Source of the DNA: Deferribacteraceae bacterium UBA6799
Lineage (GTDB): Bacteria > Chrysiogenota > Deferribacteres > Deferribacterales > Geovibrionaceae
Direction of reading: 5' to 3'
Assembly: GCA_002452335.1 (NCBI GenBank)
Contig: DKFJ01000009.1
Span: 1-64,000 of the forward strand
Length of the DNA stretch: 64,000 nucleotides
Of this stretch, positions 39,034-46,651 are shown one piece after another (position 1 is the stretch's first letter; each line of letters starts with the position of its first letter). The position numbers were made by a program, and so were the translations under genes. The notes under the pieces are model-generated. The model saw nothing but the letters and a program-made list of their open reading frames with translations. It did no database searches and was not told the DNA's origin.

Positions 39034-40733
39034 TGTCTGACAGGATTGTTGTTGACCCTATTACCAGAATAGAGGGACACCTGCGTATTGAGGCGAAGGT
39101 GGAGAACGGAGTAATCACAAATGCTTTCTCCAGCGGAACCATGTTCAGAGGTATCGAAAAGATTCTTCAGGGCAGAGATCCCAGAGACGCCTGGTATATC
39201 ACACAGAGATTCTGCGGGGTCTGCACCACGGTGCATTCCATCGCGTCCATCAGAGCCGTTGAGAACGCTCTGGATATAAAGATACCTTTTAACGCTGAGC
39301 TGATCAGAAACATAATCATGGGCTCTCAGTGTATTCAGGATCACGTTATACATTTCTATCACCTGCACGCTCTGGACTGGGTGGATATAGTAAGCGCCCT
39401 GAGCGCCGACCCCGCCAAGACAGCCCAGCTTCAGCAGTCCATATCCGACTGGAAGTACAGCGGCGAGACATATTTTAAATCTGTTCAGGACAGACTGAAA
39501 GCGTTTGTTGCAACAGGCAGGCTGGGACCTTTTTCCAATGCATACTGGGGACACAGCGCATATAAACTGCCGCCTGAGGCTAACCTGATGGCAGCGGCGC
39601 ACTATCTTCAGGCTCTGGAGATTCAGAAAGAGATCATTAAGATACATGCCGTGCTGGGTTCAAAAAACCCGCACCCGCAGACATTCCTTGTGGGCGGTAT
39701 GGCCATCCCGATCGATCCCAACAGCCAGAATGCCCTGAACGCCGACAAAATAGCCATGATGCAGGAATATAATAAGATAGCTAAAGAGTTCGTAGAGAAA
39801 GTATATATTCCCGACGTGCTGGCTGTCGCCCCGTTCTATCTGGACTGGGCAGGCATAGGCGCCGGACATAAGAACTATATGTCATACGGCGAATATCCCG
39901 AAACTCAGAAAGGCTATCCCGAAGATATGTGGCTTCCCGCCGGCATCATCAAAGGCGGCGACCTTTCCAATATAATAGAGGTGGATCAGTCTAAGATAGC
40001 TGAGGACTGCGCCCACTCATGGTATGCTGATAAGACAGCCCGTCACCCCTATGACGGAGCGAGCGATAAAAACTATACAGGTCCTAAGCCTCCTTACGAT
40101 TTCCTCGATGTGGAGCAGAGCTATTCATATGTGAAAGCTCCCAGATATGAGGGAGAGCCTATGGAGGTGGGTCCGCTGGCAAGAGTGCTGGTGGCATACG
40201 CTAAAGGGCACAAAGAGATCAAGCCGGTGGTTGACGCTGTGCTGAGCAAGCTGGGAGCGGGACCTGAGGCTCTGTTCTCCACACTGGGCAGAACAGCCGC
40301 CAGAGCCATAGAGACGCTGGTGATGACAGCCAGAGTGGACAAATGGATAGGCGAGCTTGCCGAAAGCATCAAGGGCGGCGACTACAGCATACACGCCGGA
40401 GAGAAATGGGAACCCGATTCATGGCCGAAATCAGCCAAAGGATACGGATGGCACGAAGCGCCCAGAGGCGCTCTGGGTCACTGGATTGTCATAGAGGACG
40501 GCGCTATTAAGAACTATCAGGCGGTGGTTCCCAGCACATGGAACGCAGGTCCTATGGATACCGGCGACGTTCACGGACCATATGAGCAGGCGCTCATCGG
40601 CACACCCATAGCCGATCCTGACAAGCCTCTTGAGATACTCAGGACCATTCACTCATTCGACCCCTGTCTGGCATGCGCTGTGCATGTTGTGGACGAGAAG
40701 GGCGTGGAGCGGAGCAAAGTAAAAATACTTTAA
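39033..40733 (+). CDS. NiFe hydrogenase large (catalytic) subunit
   Basis: A 566-residue large subunit with the NiFe site. The N-terminal L1 motif RFCGVCTTVH gives Cys61 and Cys64; the C-terminal L2 motif DPCLACAVH gives Cys545 and Cys548. The 15 residues after His551 would be removed by a maturation protease. The start DRIVVDPITRIEGHLRIEAKVENG is canonical. Together with the small subunit it should oxidise periplasmic H2 and pass electrons to the membrane. No cytochrome b subunit or maturation protease follows; transcription ends at a strong terminator. Confidence 0.96.
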   Translation: MSDRIVVDPITRIEGHLRIEAKVENGVITNAFSSGTMFRGIEKILQGRDPRDAWYITQRFCGVCTTVHSIASIRAVENALDIKIPFNAELIRNIIMGSQCIQDHVIHFYHLHALDWVDIVSALSADPAKTAQLQQSISDWKYSGETYFKSVQDRLKAFVATGRLGPFSNAYWGHSAYKLPPEANLMAAAHYLQALEIQKEIIKIHAVLGSKNPHPQTFLVGGMAIPIDPNSQNALNADKIAMMQEYNKIAKEFVEKVYIPDVLAVAPFYLDWAGIGAGHKNYMSYGEYPETQKGYPEDMWLPAGIIKGGDLSNIIEVDQSKIAEDCAHSWYADKTARHPYDGASDKNYTGPKPPYDFLDVEQSYSYVKAPRYEGEPMEVGPLARVLVAYAKGHKEIKPVVDAVLSKLGAGPEALFSTLGRTAARAIETLVMTARVDKWIGELAESIKGGDYSIHAGEKWEPDSWPKSAKGYGWHEAPRGALGHWIVIEDGAIKNYQAVVPSTWNAGPMDTGDVHGPYEQALIGTPIADPDKPLEILRTIHSFDPCLACAVHVVDEKGVERSKVKIL

Positions 40734-40755
40734 AAAGGCATGAACAATGTTGAAT

Positions 40756-40788
40756 AAGCGGAAGGTTTTCCTTCCGCTTTTTTTTTAT
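40756..40788. terminator. Intrinsic terminator after the hydrogenase genes
   Basis: AAGCGGAAGG / CCTTCCGCTT stem, TTTT loop, followed by a long T-run, 22 bases after the large-subunit stop codon. Confidence 0.92.
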
Positions 40789-40881
40789 CAAACTCTGTGA
40801 AATTAAGATTGAAAGTATAATATAAATATTTATAATTTATTTTAAAGCGTGAAAGTAAAATTGTGCGGATAGGGGAAGGCT

Positions 40882-42015
40882 ATGAAAGTTGAGAATTTTA
40901 AATCAGGCACGAGCAAAAAACAGTATAAATACAGCAGTTTTTCACCTGTTTTTGTGAATGTTGAATGGTGTTGGGACAATGCCAAGATAAGTACATTGCT
41001 CGAAAACGCCGTACAATCCCTTAGTCAGCTTGATGCTTTTGCTAATATTGTGCCCAATGTTGATCTCTTTGTTAAAATGCATGTTGCGCTGGAGGCTAAT
41101 CAGTCCAGTAAAATAGAGGGAACTCAGACAAGCATAGATGAAGCCGTGATGGATGAAGAATATATCCAGCCTGAAAAGAGAGATGATTGGAAAGAAGTTA
41201 ATAATTATATAAAAGCTATGAATGCCGCTATTGATGAACTGAAGACTCTTCCGCTTTCGATTAGGCTGTTGAAAAATACCCATGCGATCCTTATGTCTGG
41301 TGTAAGGGGAGAGTACAAGCAGCCGGGAGAGATAAGGAGAAGTCAGAACTGGATTGGGGGCACTTGTCTTAATGACGCTGTTTTTATACCGCCGCACCAT
41401 GATGAACTGTCTGAACTTCTGAGTGATCTGGAAAAATTCTGGCATAATGAAGATGTCTTTGTTCCTCATCTGATACGCGCGGCAATCAGCCATTATCAGT
41501 TTGAGACTATCCACCCGTTCTTAGATGGTAACGGGCGTATCGGGCGTCTGCTAATAACTTTATATCTTTTAGACTGTGGGATGCTGAAAAAGCCGGTATT
41601 ATATTTATCTGATTATTTTGAAAAACATAAAGGTGCTTATTATGATGCTCTGACAGCAGTTAGAAATTCGAACGATATCACTCACTGGATATGTTTCTTT
41701 CTGATTGCGATTACAGAAACAGCTAATAAAGGGCGAGAAACATTTAACGGAATACTGAGATTGAAAGATGAGATTGATAACTGGGTTGTGACTCTCGGAA
41801 GGAGAGCGGAAAGTGCAAGAAGATTGGCGCTGTTGCTTTATCAGAAACCTGTTGTTAATTCTAATGATGTCGCAAGAGAATTGGGTTTAACCGTTAAATC
41901 ATCATTATCGCTGATTTCCGAATTTGAAAGTGCCGGTTTTCTGAAAGAAATGACTGGGTATAAAAGGAATAGAATGTATATTTTTACAAAATATCTGATG
42001 TTGTTCGTGCCATAA
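40882..42015 (+). CDS. Fic-domain AMP-transferase-like protein
   Basis: A 377-residue Fic protein. The catalytic motif HPFLDGNGRIGR (residues 211-222) matches HPFxxGNGRxxR exactly. An N-terminal inhibitory helix SSKIEGT (residues 75-81) matches the (S/T)xxxE(G/N) motif of class II Fic proteins. A C-terminal winged-helix (about residues 305-370, NSNDVARELGLTVKSSLSLISEF) may bind DNA. Such proteins usually AMPylate (or deAMPylate) target proteins; the target is unknown. Base composition is more AT-rich than the hydrogenase genes beside it, hinting at horizontal transfer. It stands alone, closed by its own terminator. Confidence 0.92.
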   Translation: MKVENFKSGTSKKQYKYSSFSPVFVNVEWCWDNAKISTLLENAVQSLSQLDAFANIVPNVDLFVKMHVALEANQSSKIEGTQTSIDEAVMDEEYIQPEKRDDWKEVNNYIKAMNAAIDELKTLPLSIRLLKNTHAILMSGVRGEYKQPGEIRRSQNWIGGTCLNDAVFIPPHHDELSELLSDLEKFWHNEDVFVPHLIRAAISHYQFETIHPFLDGNGRIGRLLITLYLLDCGMLKKPVLYLSDYFEKHKGAYYDALTAVRNSNDITHWICFFLIAITETANKGRETFNGILRLKDEIDNWVVTLGRRAESARRLALLLYQKPVVNSNDVARELGLTVKSSLSLISEFESAGFLKEMTGYKRNRMYIFTKYLMLFVP

Positions 42016-42079
42016 TATGGCGAATATAAAAGTAAATTATAGTTTTTGCTATTTTACCTTGAGCGATATAAGTAAAATA

Positions 42080-42108
42080 AAAAGGCGGTCATGTGACCGC
42101 CTTTTTTT
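42080..42108. terminator. Bidirectional intrinsic terminator
   Basis: AAAAGGCGGTCA / TGACCGCCTTTT stem with flanking A and T runs, between the Fic gene (plus) and the thioredoxin-like gene (minus). Confidence 0.88.
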
Positions 42109-42121
42109 AATTCAGATAGGG

Positions 42122-42364
42122 TTAAAATATTGCGTGCGCAACTATTCCGGAGAGGTCTTCCTGACCGTCCAGCTTAAATTTCTGCTTGCCGCCGATGACA
42201 ATTTCAGGCGGATTAATTGTGCCGTATTTAGCAGGAGATGTCTCTTTGGAAACATCCACGAGATAGAGGTCGATCTTTCCGCCGTATTTAGAAATAAGCT
42301 CGTCAGCTTTAGCAGGTGTGGTTTTGTCAGTGTCGCCGTTGTAGAACAGCTCTATCTTCAGCAT
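42122..42364 (-). CDS. Small thioredoxin-fold-like protein without CxxC
   Basis: An 80-residue protein, MLKIELFYNGDTDKTTPAKA leading to DLYLVDVSKETSPAKYGTINPPEIVIGGKQKF. The beta-alpha-beta order and the INPPEIVIGGK loop, which resembles the cis-Pro region of glutaredoxin/thioredoxin folds, suggest a small redox-fold protein. The position of the redox CxxC reads GDTDKT, so it has no active cysteines, and there is no Cys in the protein at all. I start at 42364 (ATG behind AAGGAGG). It lies divergent from the aminotransferase gene. Confidence 0.65.
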   Translation of the reverse strand: MLKIELFYNGDTDKTTPAKADELISKYGGKIDLYLVDVSKETSPAKYGTINPPEIVIGGKQKFKLDGQEDLSGIVAHAIF

Positions 42365-42512
42365 GGCTTGCCTCCTTCGTATGTCTATAATTAATTTTAC
42401 CACCTTTGCGAGCCTATGCAATATATGATTATTTTGTATTTCATATCATTGACTATAAAATTACACTGTAGTATCGTTGAAATGCTGTCTTTAAATATTG
42501 CAGGTGATAAAT

Positions 42513-43661
42513 ATGCTGAAAAAATTTCTCATGGCTCCCGGGCCGACGCCTGTTCCGGAAAAAGTCCTTCTGGAAATGGCTAAACCTATAATACATCACA
42601 GAACAGACGAGTTTTCGAAAACTTTCGCAGAGGCTGCGGAAGGTCTTAAAAAAGTATTCAATACCAAAAAAGAGGTTCTGATGCTGGCCGGAAGCGGTAC
42701 CGCCGCCATGGAAGCAGCAATAGTGAATACCCTGAACCCCGGCGACAAGGTGCTTGTCATTAACGCCGGAAAATTCGGTCAGCGCTGGAGAGACATCTCC
42801 AAGGTATACGGAATGGAAGTGGTCACTCTTGATATGGACTGGGGACTCTCCGTGAAGCCTGAGCAGGTGGAAAGCTATCTGACAGCTAATCCCGACACCA
42901 GAGCCGTAATGATTCAGGGAAGCGAAACATCTACAACAGCCTATCATCCTATCAAAGAGATAGGTCAGATAATAAAAACCAAGGCTGACACTATATTTAT
43001 AGTGGACGGCATAACATCCATCGGCGTTCATGAGACACTGATGGACGAGTGGGGCATAGACATAGCCGTAACCGGCTCACAGAAAGCATTCATGCTGCCC
43101 CCCGGTCTCGCCTTCATAGCGCTGAGCGACAAGGCGTGGTCTTTCTGCGAAAAGGCGAAGATCCCCAGATATTATCTGGACCTGCGCCGTGAGCTGAAAT
43201 CTCAGCTTCAGGCGACAACAGCCTACACCCCCACGGTAACGCTTATCAACGGGCTCAAGGTTGTGCTGGATATGATGTTCGAAGAAGGGCTGGAGAACGT
43301 ATATAAACGTCATCAGGTAAACGGAGACGCCACCAGAGCGGCTGTTCAGGCGCTCGGGTTTAAACTGCTGGCAGAGTGTCCGTCAAACGCCGCCACTGGT
43401 TTTTATCTGCCCGAGGGATTTGAAGGCGGAAAATTCGAAAAATTTATGAGAGAGAGAGTGGGCATAACCTATGCCGGCGGTCAGGATCATCTGAAAGGAA
43501 AGATTCTGCGCATATCCCACCTCGGATACCATGACGCCTTCGACACCATAACTGCTGTCAGCGGCATAGAGATGGGGCTTGCGAAATTCGGAGTGGATAT
43601 AAAGCTGGGTGCCGGAGTTACCGCCGCTCAGGAAATACTGAAAAACTACATCGGGGAATAA
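42513..43661 (+). CDS. PLP-dependent class V aminotransferase (alanine-glyoxylate/serine-pyruvate type)
   Basis: A 382-residue aminotransferase. The start FLMAPGPTPVPEKVLLEMAKPIIHHRTDEFSK is diagnostic for the AGXT/phosphonate aminotransferase branch. The segment TGSQKAFMLPPGLAFIALS contains the PLP Lys near residue 194, and FIVDGITSIG the conserved Asp. The substrate (serine, alanine or phosphonate) is not determined by what I can see. The ATG at 42513 has CAGGTGA upstream. It abuts hisZ without a gap, so they are cotranscribed. Confidence 0.92.
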   Translation: MLKKFLMAPGPTPVPEKVLLEMAKPIIHHRTDEFSKTFAEAAEGLKKVFNTKKEVLMLAGSGTAAMEAAIVNTLNPGDKVLVINAGKFGQRWRDISKVYGMEVVTLDMDWGLSVKPEQVESYLTANPDTRAVMIQGSETSTTAYHPIKEIGQIIKTKADTIFIVDGITSIGVHETLMDEWGIDIAVTGSQKAFMLPPGLAFIALSDKAWSFCEKAKIPRYYLDLRRELKSQLQATTAYTPTVTLINGLKVVLDMMFEEGLENVYKRHQVNGDATRAAVQALGFKLLAECPSNAATGFYLPEGFEGGKFEKFMRERVGITYAGGQDHLKGKILRISHLGYHDAFDTITAVSGIEMGLAKFGVDIKLGAGVTAAQEILKNYIGE

Positions 43662-44786
43662 ATGACACGCAACATGATGCCGAACTCCGCCGGAAACATG
43701 GCTCCCGGCAGATCGGTAAAAATGAACCGCATAGAAAAAGCGATCAAGGATGTCGTGCAGTCCTATGGATACATGGATATCTTCCTGCCTATCTATGAAT
43801 ATTATGACGTGCTGAAAGAGACCATGAACGATTTCAGGGACGAGAACCTCATCAGGTTCATCGACAGGAACACTGGCAAGTCGCTTGTTCTGCGCCCCGA
43901 TTTCACACCTCAGGCGGCGAGATATTTCGCTAACTATATGAATGATTTTGCTCTGCCCGTCCGTCTCAGCTATGACGGCAGGGTGTTCCGCAATGTCGAT
44001 CTGGACAAGGGCGTTAAGTCCGAAAAACTTCAGGTAGGGGCGGAGCTGTACGGCAACAGCGTGCTGGATGCCGACACAGAGATGATTCTCATGGCAAAAA
44101 GGGTCTTTAAGACCCTGAACATAGAGGGATGCAAATATGTCTTCGGGCACAGCGGGTTCACCAGAAGGGTTCTGGAGTTGGCAGGGGATGACAGGGCGCA
44201 GTATCACAAACATCTGGACGCTAAAAACGTTACGGCTGTCAGCGCGATGTATCCGGAAGATACCGCCAGAGACAAATTCTTCCGTTTTCTCCCCAGAGCT
44301 TTCGGCTCTATGGAGACAGTGAACAGGCTGGAGCATATATGCTCGTTCGATCCGGTTCTGAAAGAGACCGTGGGATATATTAAAAACCTGTTCGCCAGAC
44401 TGATAGAGATGGGGCTGGACGCTAAATCCATGGTGTTCGACGCTTCCGAGTCTGCCGGGCTGGACTATTACACCGGGATAACCCTGAGCGTTCTCCACGC
44501 CAAGGTCGGAGAAAAACTCGCAGTGGGCGGCAGATATGACAATCTGACAGCCAACTTCGGGCGTGAGGCGTGCGCTTGCGGAATGGTCTTCTACATAGAG
44601 GAGATATACGCGGTGGACACAGCGGAGGCAGGGCAGAAAGAGATCGACTGGCTGGTGGTGGGCGAAAAGAATTTCTCTAAATGCGAAGAGCTGATAGAGA
44701 AGGGACACAGCGTCTTCTACGCAGGCGATGAAGAAGAAAAACAAAGTTTGTTAAATAGTTACAATTTCCGTAATACACTTTCATGA
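43662..44786 (+). CDS. hisZ: ATP phosphoribosyltransferase regulatory subunit HisZ
   Basis: A 374-residue class II histidyl-tRNA synthetase paralogue that activates the short form of HisG. It has LVLRPDFTPQAARYFA (motif 2 equivalent), YDGRVFRNVDLDKGVKSEKLQVGAELYG, and DYYTGITLSVLHAKVGEKLAVGGRYDNLTANFG near residue 270. It lacks the anticodon-binding domain, the usual distinction from HisRS. It implies a short HisG elsewhere in the genome. It lies before purA, as in many bacteria, with an 11-base gap. Confidence 0.92.
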   Translation: MTRNMMPNSAGNMAPGRSVKMNRIEKAIKDVVQSYGYMDIFLPIYEYYDVLKETMNDFRDENLIRFIDRNTGKSLVLRPDFTPQAARYFANYMNDFALPVRLSYDGRVFRNVDLDKGVKSEKLQVGAELYGNSVLDADTEMILMAKRVFKTLNIEGCKYVFGHSGFTRRVLELAGDDRAQYHKHLDAKNVTAVSAMYPEDTARDKFFRFLPRAFGSMETVNRLEHICSFDPVLKETVGYIKNLFARLIEMGLDAKSMVFDASESAGLDYYTGITLSVLHAKVGEKLAVGGRYDNLTANFGREACACGMVFYIEEIYAVDTAEAGQKEIDWLVVGEKNFSKCEELIEKGHSVFYAGDEEEKQSLLNSYNFRNTLS

Positions 44787-44797
44787 GGTAAAATTAT

Positions 44798-46087
44798 ATG
44801 AGCTGTACAATAGTTCTGGGAGCCCAGTGGGGCGATGAGGGAAAAGGCAAGGTCGTGGATCTCAGCACAGTAGACGCAGATGTTATAGTACGCTACTCAG
44901 GCGGTCATAACGCCGGACACACTGTTGTTGTGGGTGGTACAAAATACATCCTCCACCTGATACCCTCAGGCATAATCCACAGAGGAAAAATCAACATCAT
45001 CGGCAACGGTGTGGTTATCGCTCCCGACGCTCTTATCGAAGAAATGGAAGGGCTGAAAAAACAGGGCGTGGTTTTTGATGAAAATTTTTACATCAGCAAG
45101 AGAGCCCATGTTATTATGCCCTATCACAAGACCATAGATCTTCTCCGTGAAGAACTTAAAGGTAAAAAGAAGATAGGAACCACCGGAAGAGGAATCGGGC
45201 CTACATACGCTGATAAAGCCGCCAGAAGCGGTATCAGAATATGCGATCTTTATGATGAGGAAGTTTTCCGTGAAAAACTCGAGCAGAACGTCCGTGAGGT
45301 CAATTTTCTTATGGAGCACCTGTTCAAACACGATAAGATAGACGCAGAAAGAATCTTTAACGACTACATGAAATACGCTGAATATCTGAAACCCTATGTG
45401 GCAGAGACAGCAGAGATGGTCACAGACCTGTATGACGCCGGCAAGAAGATCATGATGGAAGGCGCTCAGGGAACTATGCTCGATGTCGATTTCGGTACAT
45501 TCCCCTATGTCACATCCAGCTCAGCGGCTGCCGGCGGCGCCTGTACAGGTTCCGGTCTGTCTCCTCTGAAGATAGACAAGGTCATGGGCGTTGTGAAGGC
45601 TTACTCCACCAGAGTGGGCGGAGGTCCTTTCCCCACAGAGCTTCTCGGTCAGGACGGTGAGGATCTGAGACAGGCAGGCAACGAGTTCGGCGCCACAACA
45701 GGACGCCCCAGAAGATGCGGCTGGCTCGACCTTGTATCACTGAAATTTTCCACCACCATTAACGGCATGAACGCCATCGCTCTCACCAAGCTGGACGTTC
45801 TTTCCGGTCTGGGCAAAATAAAAGTCTGTACAGGATATGAGTATCAGGGCAAAGTTCTGGAAAGATTCCCCGCCGAGATAAAAATTCTTGAGGAATGTGT
45901 TCCGGTATATACAGAGTTCGATGGCTGGAAAGAGGATCTGACAGGTGTTCAGAGCTATGATGACCTGCCCGCTAACGCAAAAAAATATGTCCAGTATATC
46001 AGTGATTTCCTGAAAGTGGACTATGCTCTCATCAGCGTTGGAACGGACAGAGCGCAGACAATAAAATTAAATGAAATTTTTTCATAA
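44798..46087 (+). CDS. purA: Adenylosuccinate synthase
   Basis: A 429-residue enzyme of AMP synthesis joining IMP and aspartate with GTP. N-terminal VLGAQWGDEGKGKVVDLS P-loop, GGHNAGHTVVVGG, GTTGRGIGPTYADKAARSGIR, EGAQGTMLDVDFGTFPYVTSS and TTGRPRRCGWLDLV are all intact. Length is typical. It ends 7 bases before the tRNA operon promoter. Confidence 0.98.
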   Translation: MSCTIVLGAQWGDEGKGKVVDLSTVDADVIVRYSGGHNAGHTVVVGGTKYILHLIPSGIIHRGKINIIGNGVVIAPDALIEEMEGLKKQGVVFDENFYISKRAHVIMPYHKTIDLLREELKGKKKIGTTGRGIGPTYADKAARSGIRICDLYDEEVFREKLEQNVREVNFLMEHLFKHDKIDAERIFNDYMKYAEYLKPYVAETAEMVTDLYDAGKKIMMEGAQGTMLDVDFGTFPYVTSSSAAAGGACTGSGLSPLKIDKVMGVVKAYSTRVGGGPFPTELLGQDGEDLRQAGNEFGATTGRPRRCGWLDLVSLKFSTTINGMNAIALTKLDVLSGLGKIKVCTGYEYQGKVLERFPAEIKILEECVPVYTEFDGWKEDLTGVQSYDDLPANAKKYVQYISDFLKVDYALISVGTDRAQTIKLNEIFS

Positions 46088-46094
46088 AAAGTTG

Positions 46095-46123
46095 TTGACA
46101 TAAAATTATCACTTTGGTATAAC
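46095..46123 (+). promoter_or_regulatory. Strong sigma-70 promoter of the tRNA operon
   Basis: TTGACA at 46095-46100 and TATAAC at 46118-46123 with a 17-base spacer. It precedes tRNA-Lys by 46 bases. Confidence 0.88.
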
Positions 46124-46166
46124 CTACCTCTCGCTTGGATAACCAACAGGGTTAAAACCAAAGTGA
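46109..46166. repeat. Inverted repeat spanning the tRNA-operon -10 box
   Basis: TCACTTTGG..TAACC (46109-46124) is matched by GGTTA..CCAAAGTGA (46150-46166), arms of 9 plus 5 pairs interrupted by 2-3 bases. The left arm includes the -10 box TATAAC, so the repeat cannot be a simple leader hairpin. An operator or duplicated binding site is possible. Confidence 0.6.
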
Positions 46167-46169
46167 CAA

Positions 46170-46242
<73 letters not shown>

Positions 46243-46249
46243 CTTTTTT

Positions 46250-46324
46250 GTCCCCATCGTCTAGCCTGGCCTAGGACATCGCCCTTTCGAGGCGACGACT
46301 GGGGTTCGAATCCCCATGGGGACG
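46250..46324 (+). tRNA. tRNA-Glu(TTC)
   Basis: A 75-base cloverleaf: acceptor GTCCCCA / TGGGGAC, anticodon loop CTTTCGA (TTC), T-arm TGGGGTTCGAATCCCCA. Discriminator G, no encoded CCA. Confidence 0.95.
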
Positions 46325-46401
46325 CTTTCCTTTTCTAAAGGAAGCAAGGACAAAAAAGTCCGGTCGATCTGAAAAGTCGACAGTTGTTTCAAAAATGAAA
46401 C
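46324..46401 (+). other. tRNA spacer made of four consecutive hairpins
   Basis: Between tRNA-Glu and tRNA-Val lie four small stem-loops: 46324-46345 (GCTTTCCTTT / AAAGGAAGC, one bulge), 46348-46361 (GGAC / GTCC, A6 loop), 46363-46381 (GTCGA / TCGAC) and 46386-46401 (GTTTCA / TGAAAC, A4 loop). None has a U-tract typical of a terminator. They may be processing signals or a stable spacer RNA. Confidence 0.6.
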
Positions 46402-46403
46402 GA

Positions 46404-46476
46404 GGGTGGTTAGCTCAGCTGGGAGAGCATCGGCCTTACAAGCCGAGGGTCACAGGTTCGATCCCTGTACCACCCA
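46404..46476 (+). tRNA. tRNA-Val(TAC)
   Basis: A 73-base cloverleaf: acceptor GGGTGGT / ACCACCC, anticodon loop CTTACAA (TAC), T-arm ACAGGTTCGATCCCTGT. Discriminator A, no encoded CCA. Confidence 0.96.
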
Positions 46477-46486
46477 TTTTTTAACA

Positions 46487-46560
<74 letters not shown>

Positions 46561-46576
46561 TCCTGTTAAAAATCCT

Positions 46577-46605
46577 GAAAAGCCTGCCTAATAAGCAGGC
46601 TTTTT
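46577..46605 (+). terminator. Terminator of the tRNA operon
   Basis: AAAAGCCTGC / GCAGGCTTTTT stem with a CTAATAA loop, 17 bases after tRNA-Asp. Confidence 0.88.
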
Positions 46606-46651
46606 GCATTTCAATATATTCAAACAGTTGCACCTGTGTTACAATTAGTTC

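Noticed and set aside
43383..44744. 453-codon minus-strand open frame
   Set aside because: It is antisense to hisZ and the aminotransferase, both of which have clear protein motifs. Its translation resembles no protein and is rich in residues expected from reverse reading of a GC-rich gene.
46348..46361. Terminator between tRNA-Glu and tRNA-Val
   Set aside because: The short stem has four pairs and no U-tract after it; the four-hairpin spacer is better seen as a processing structure.
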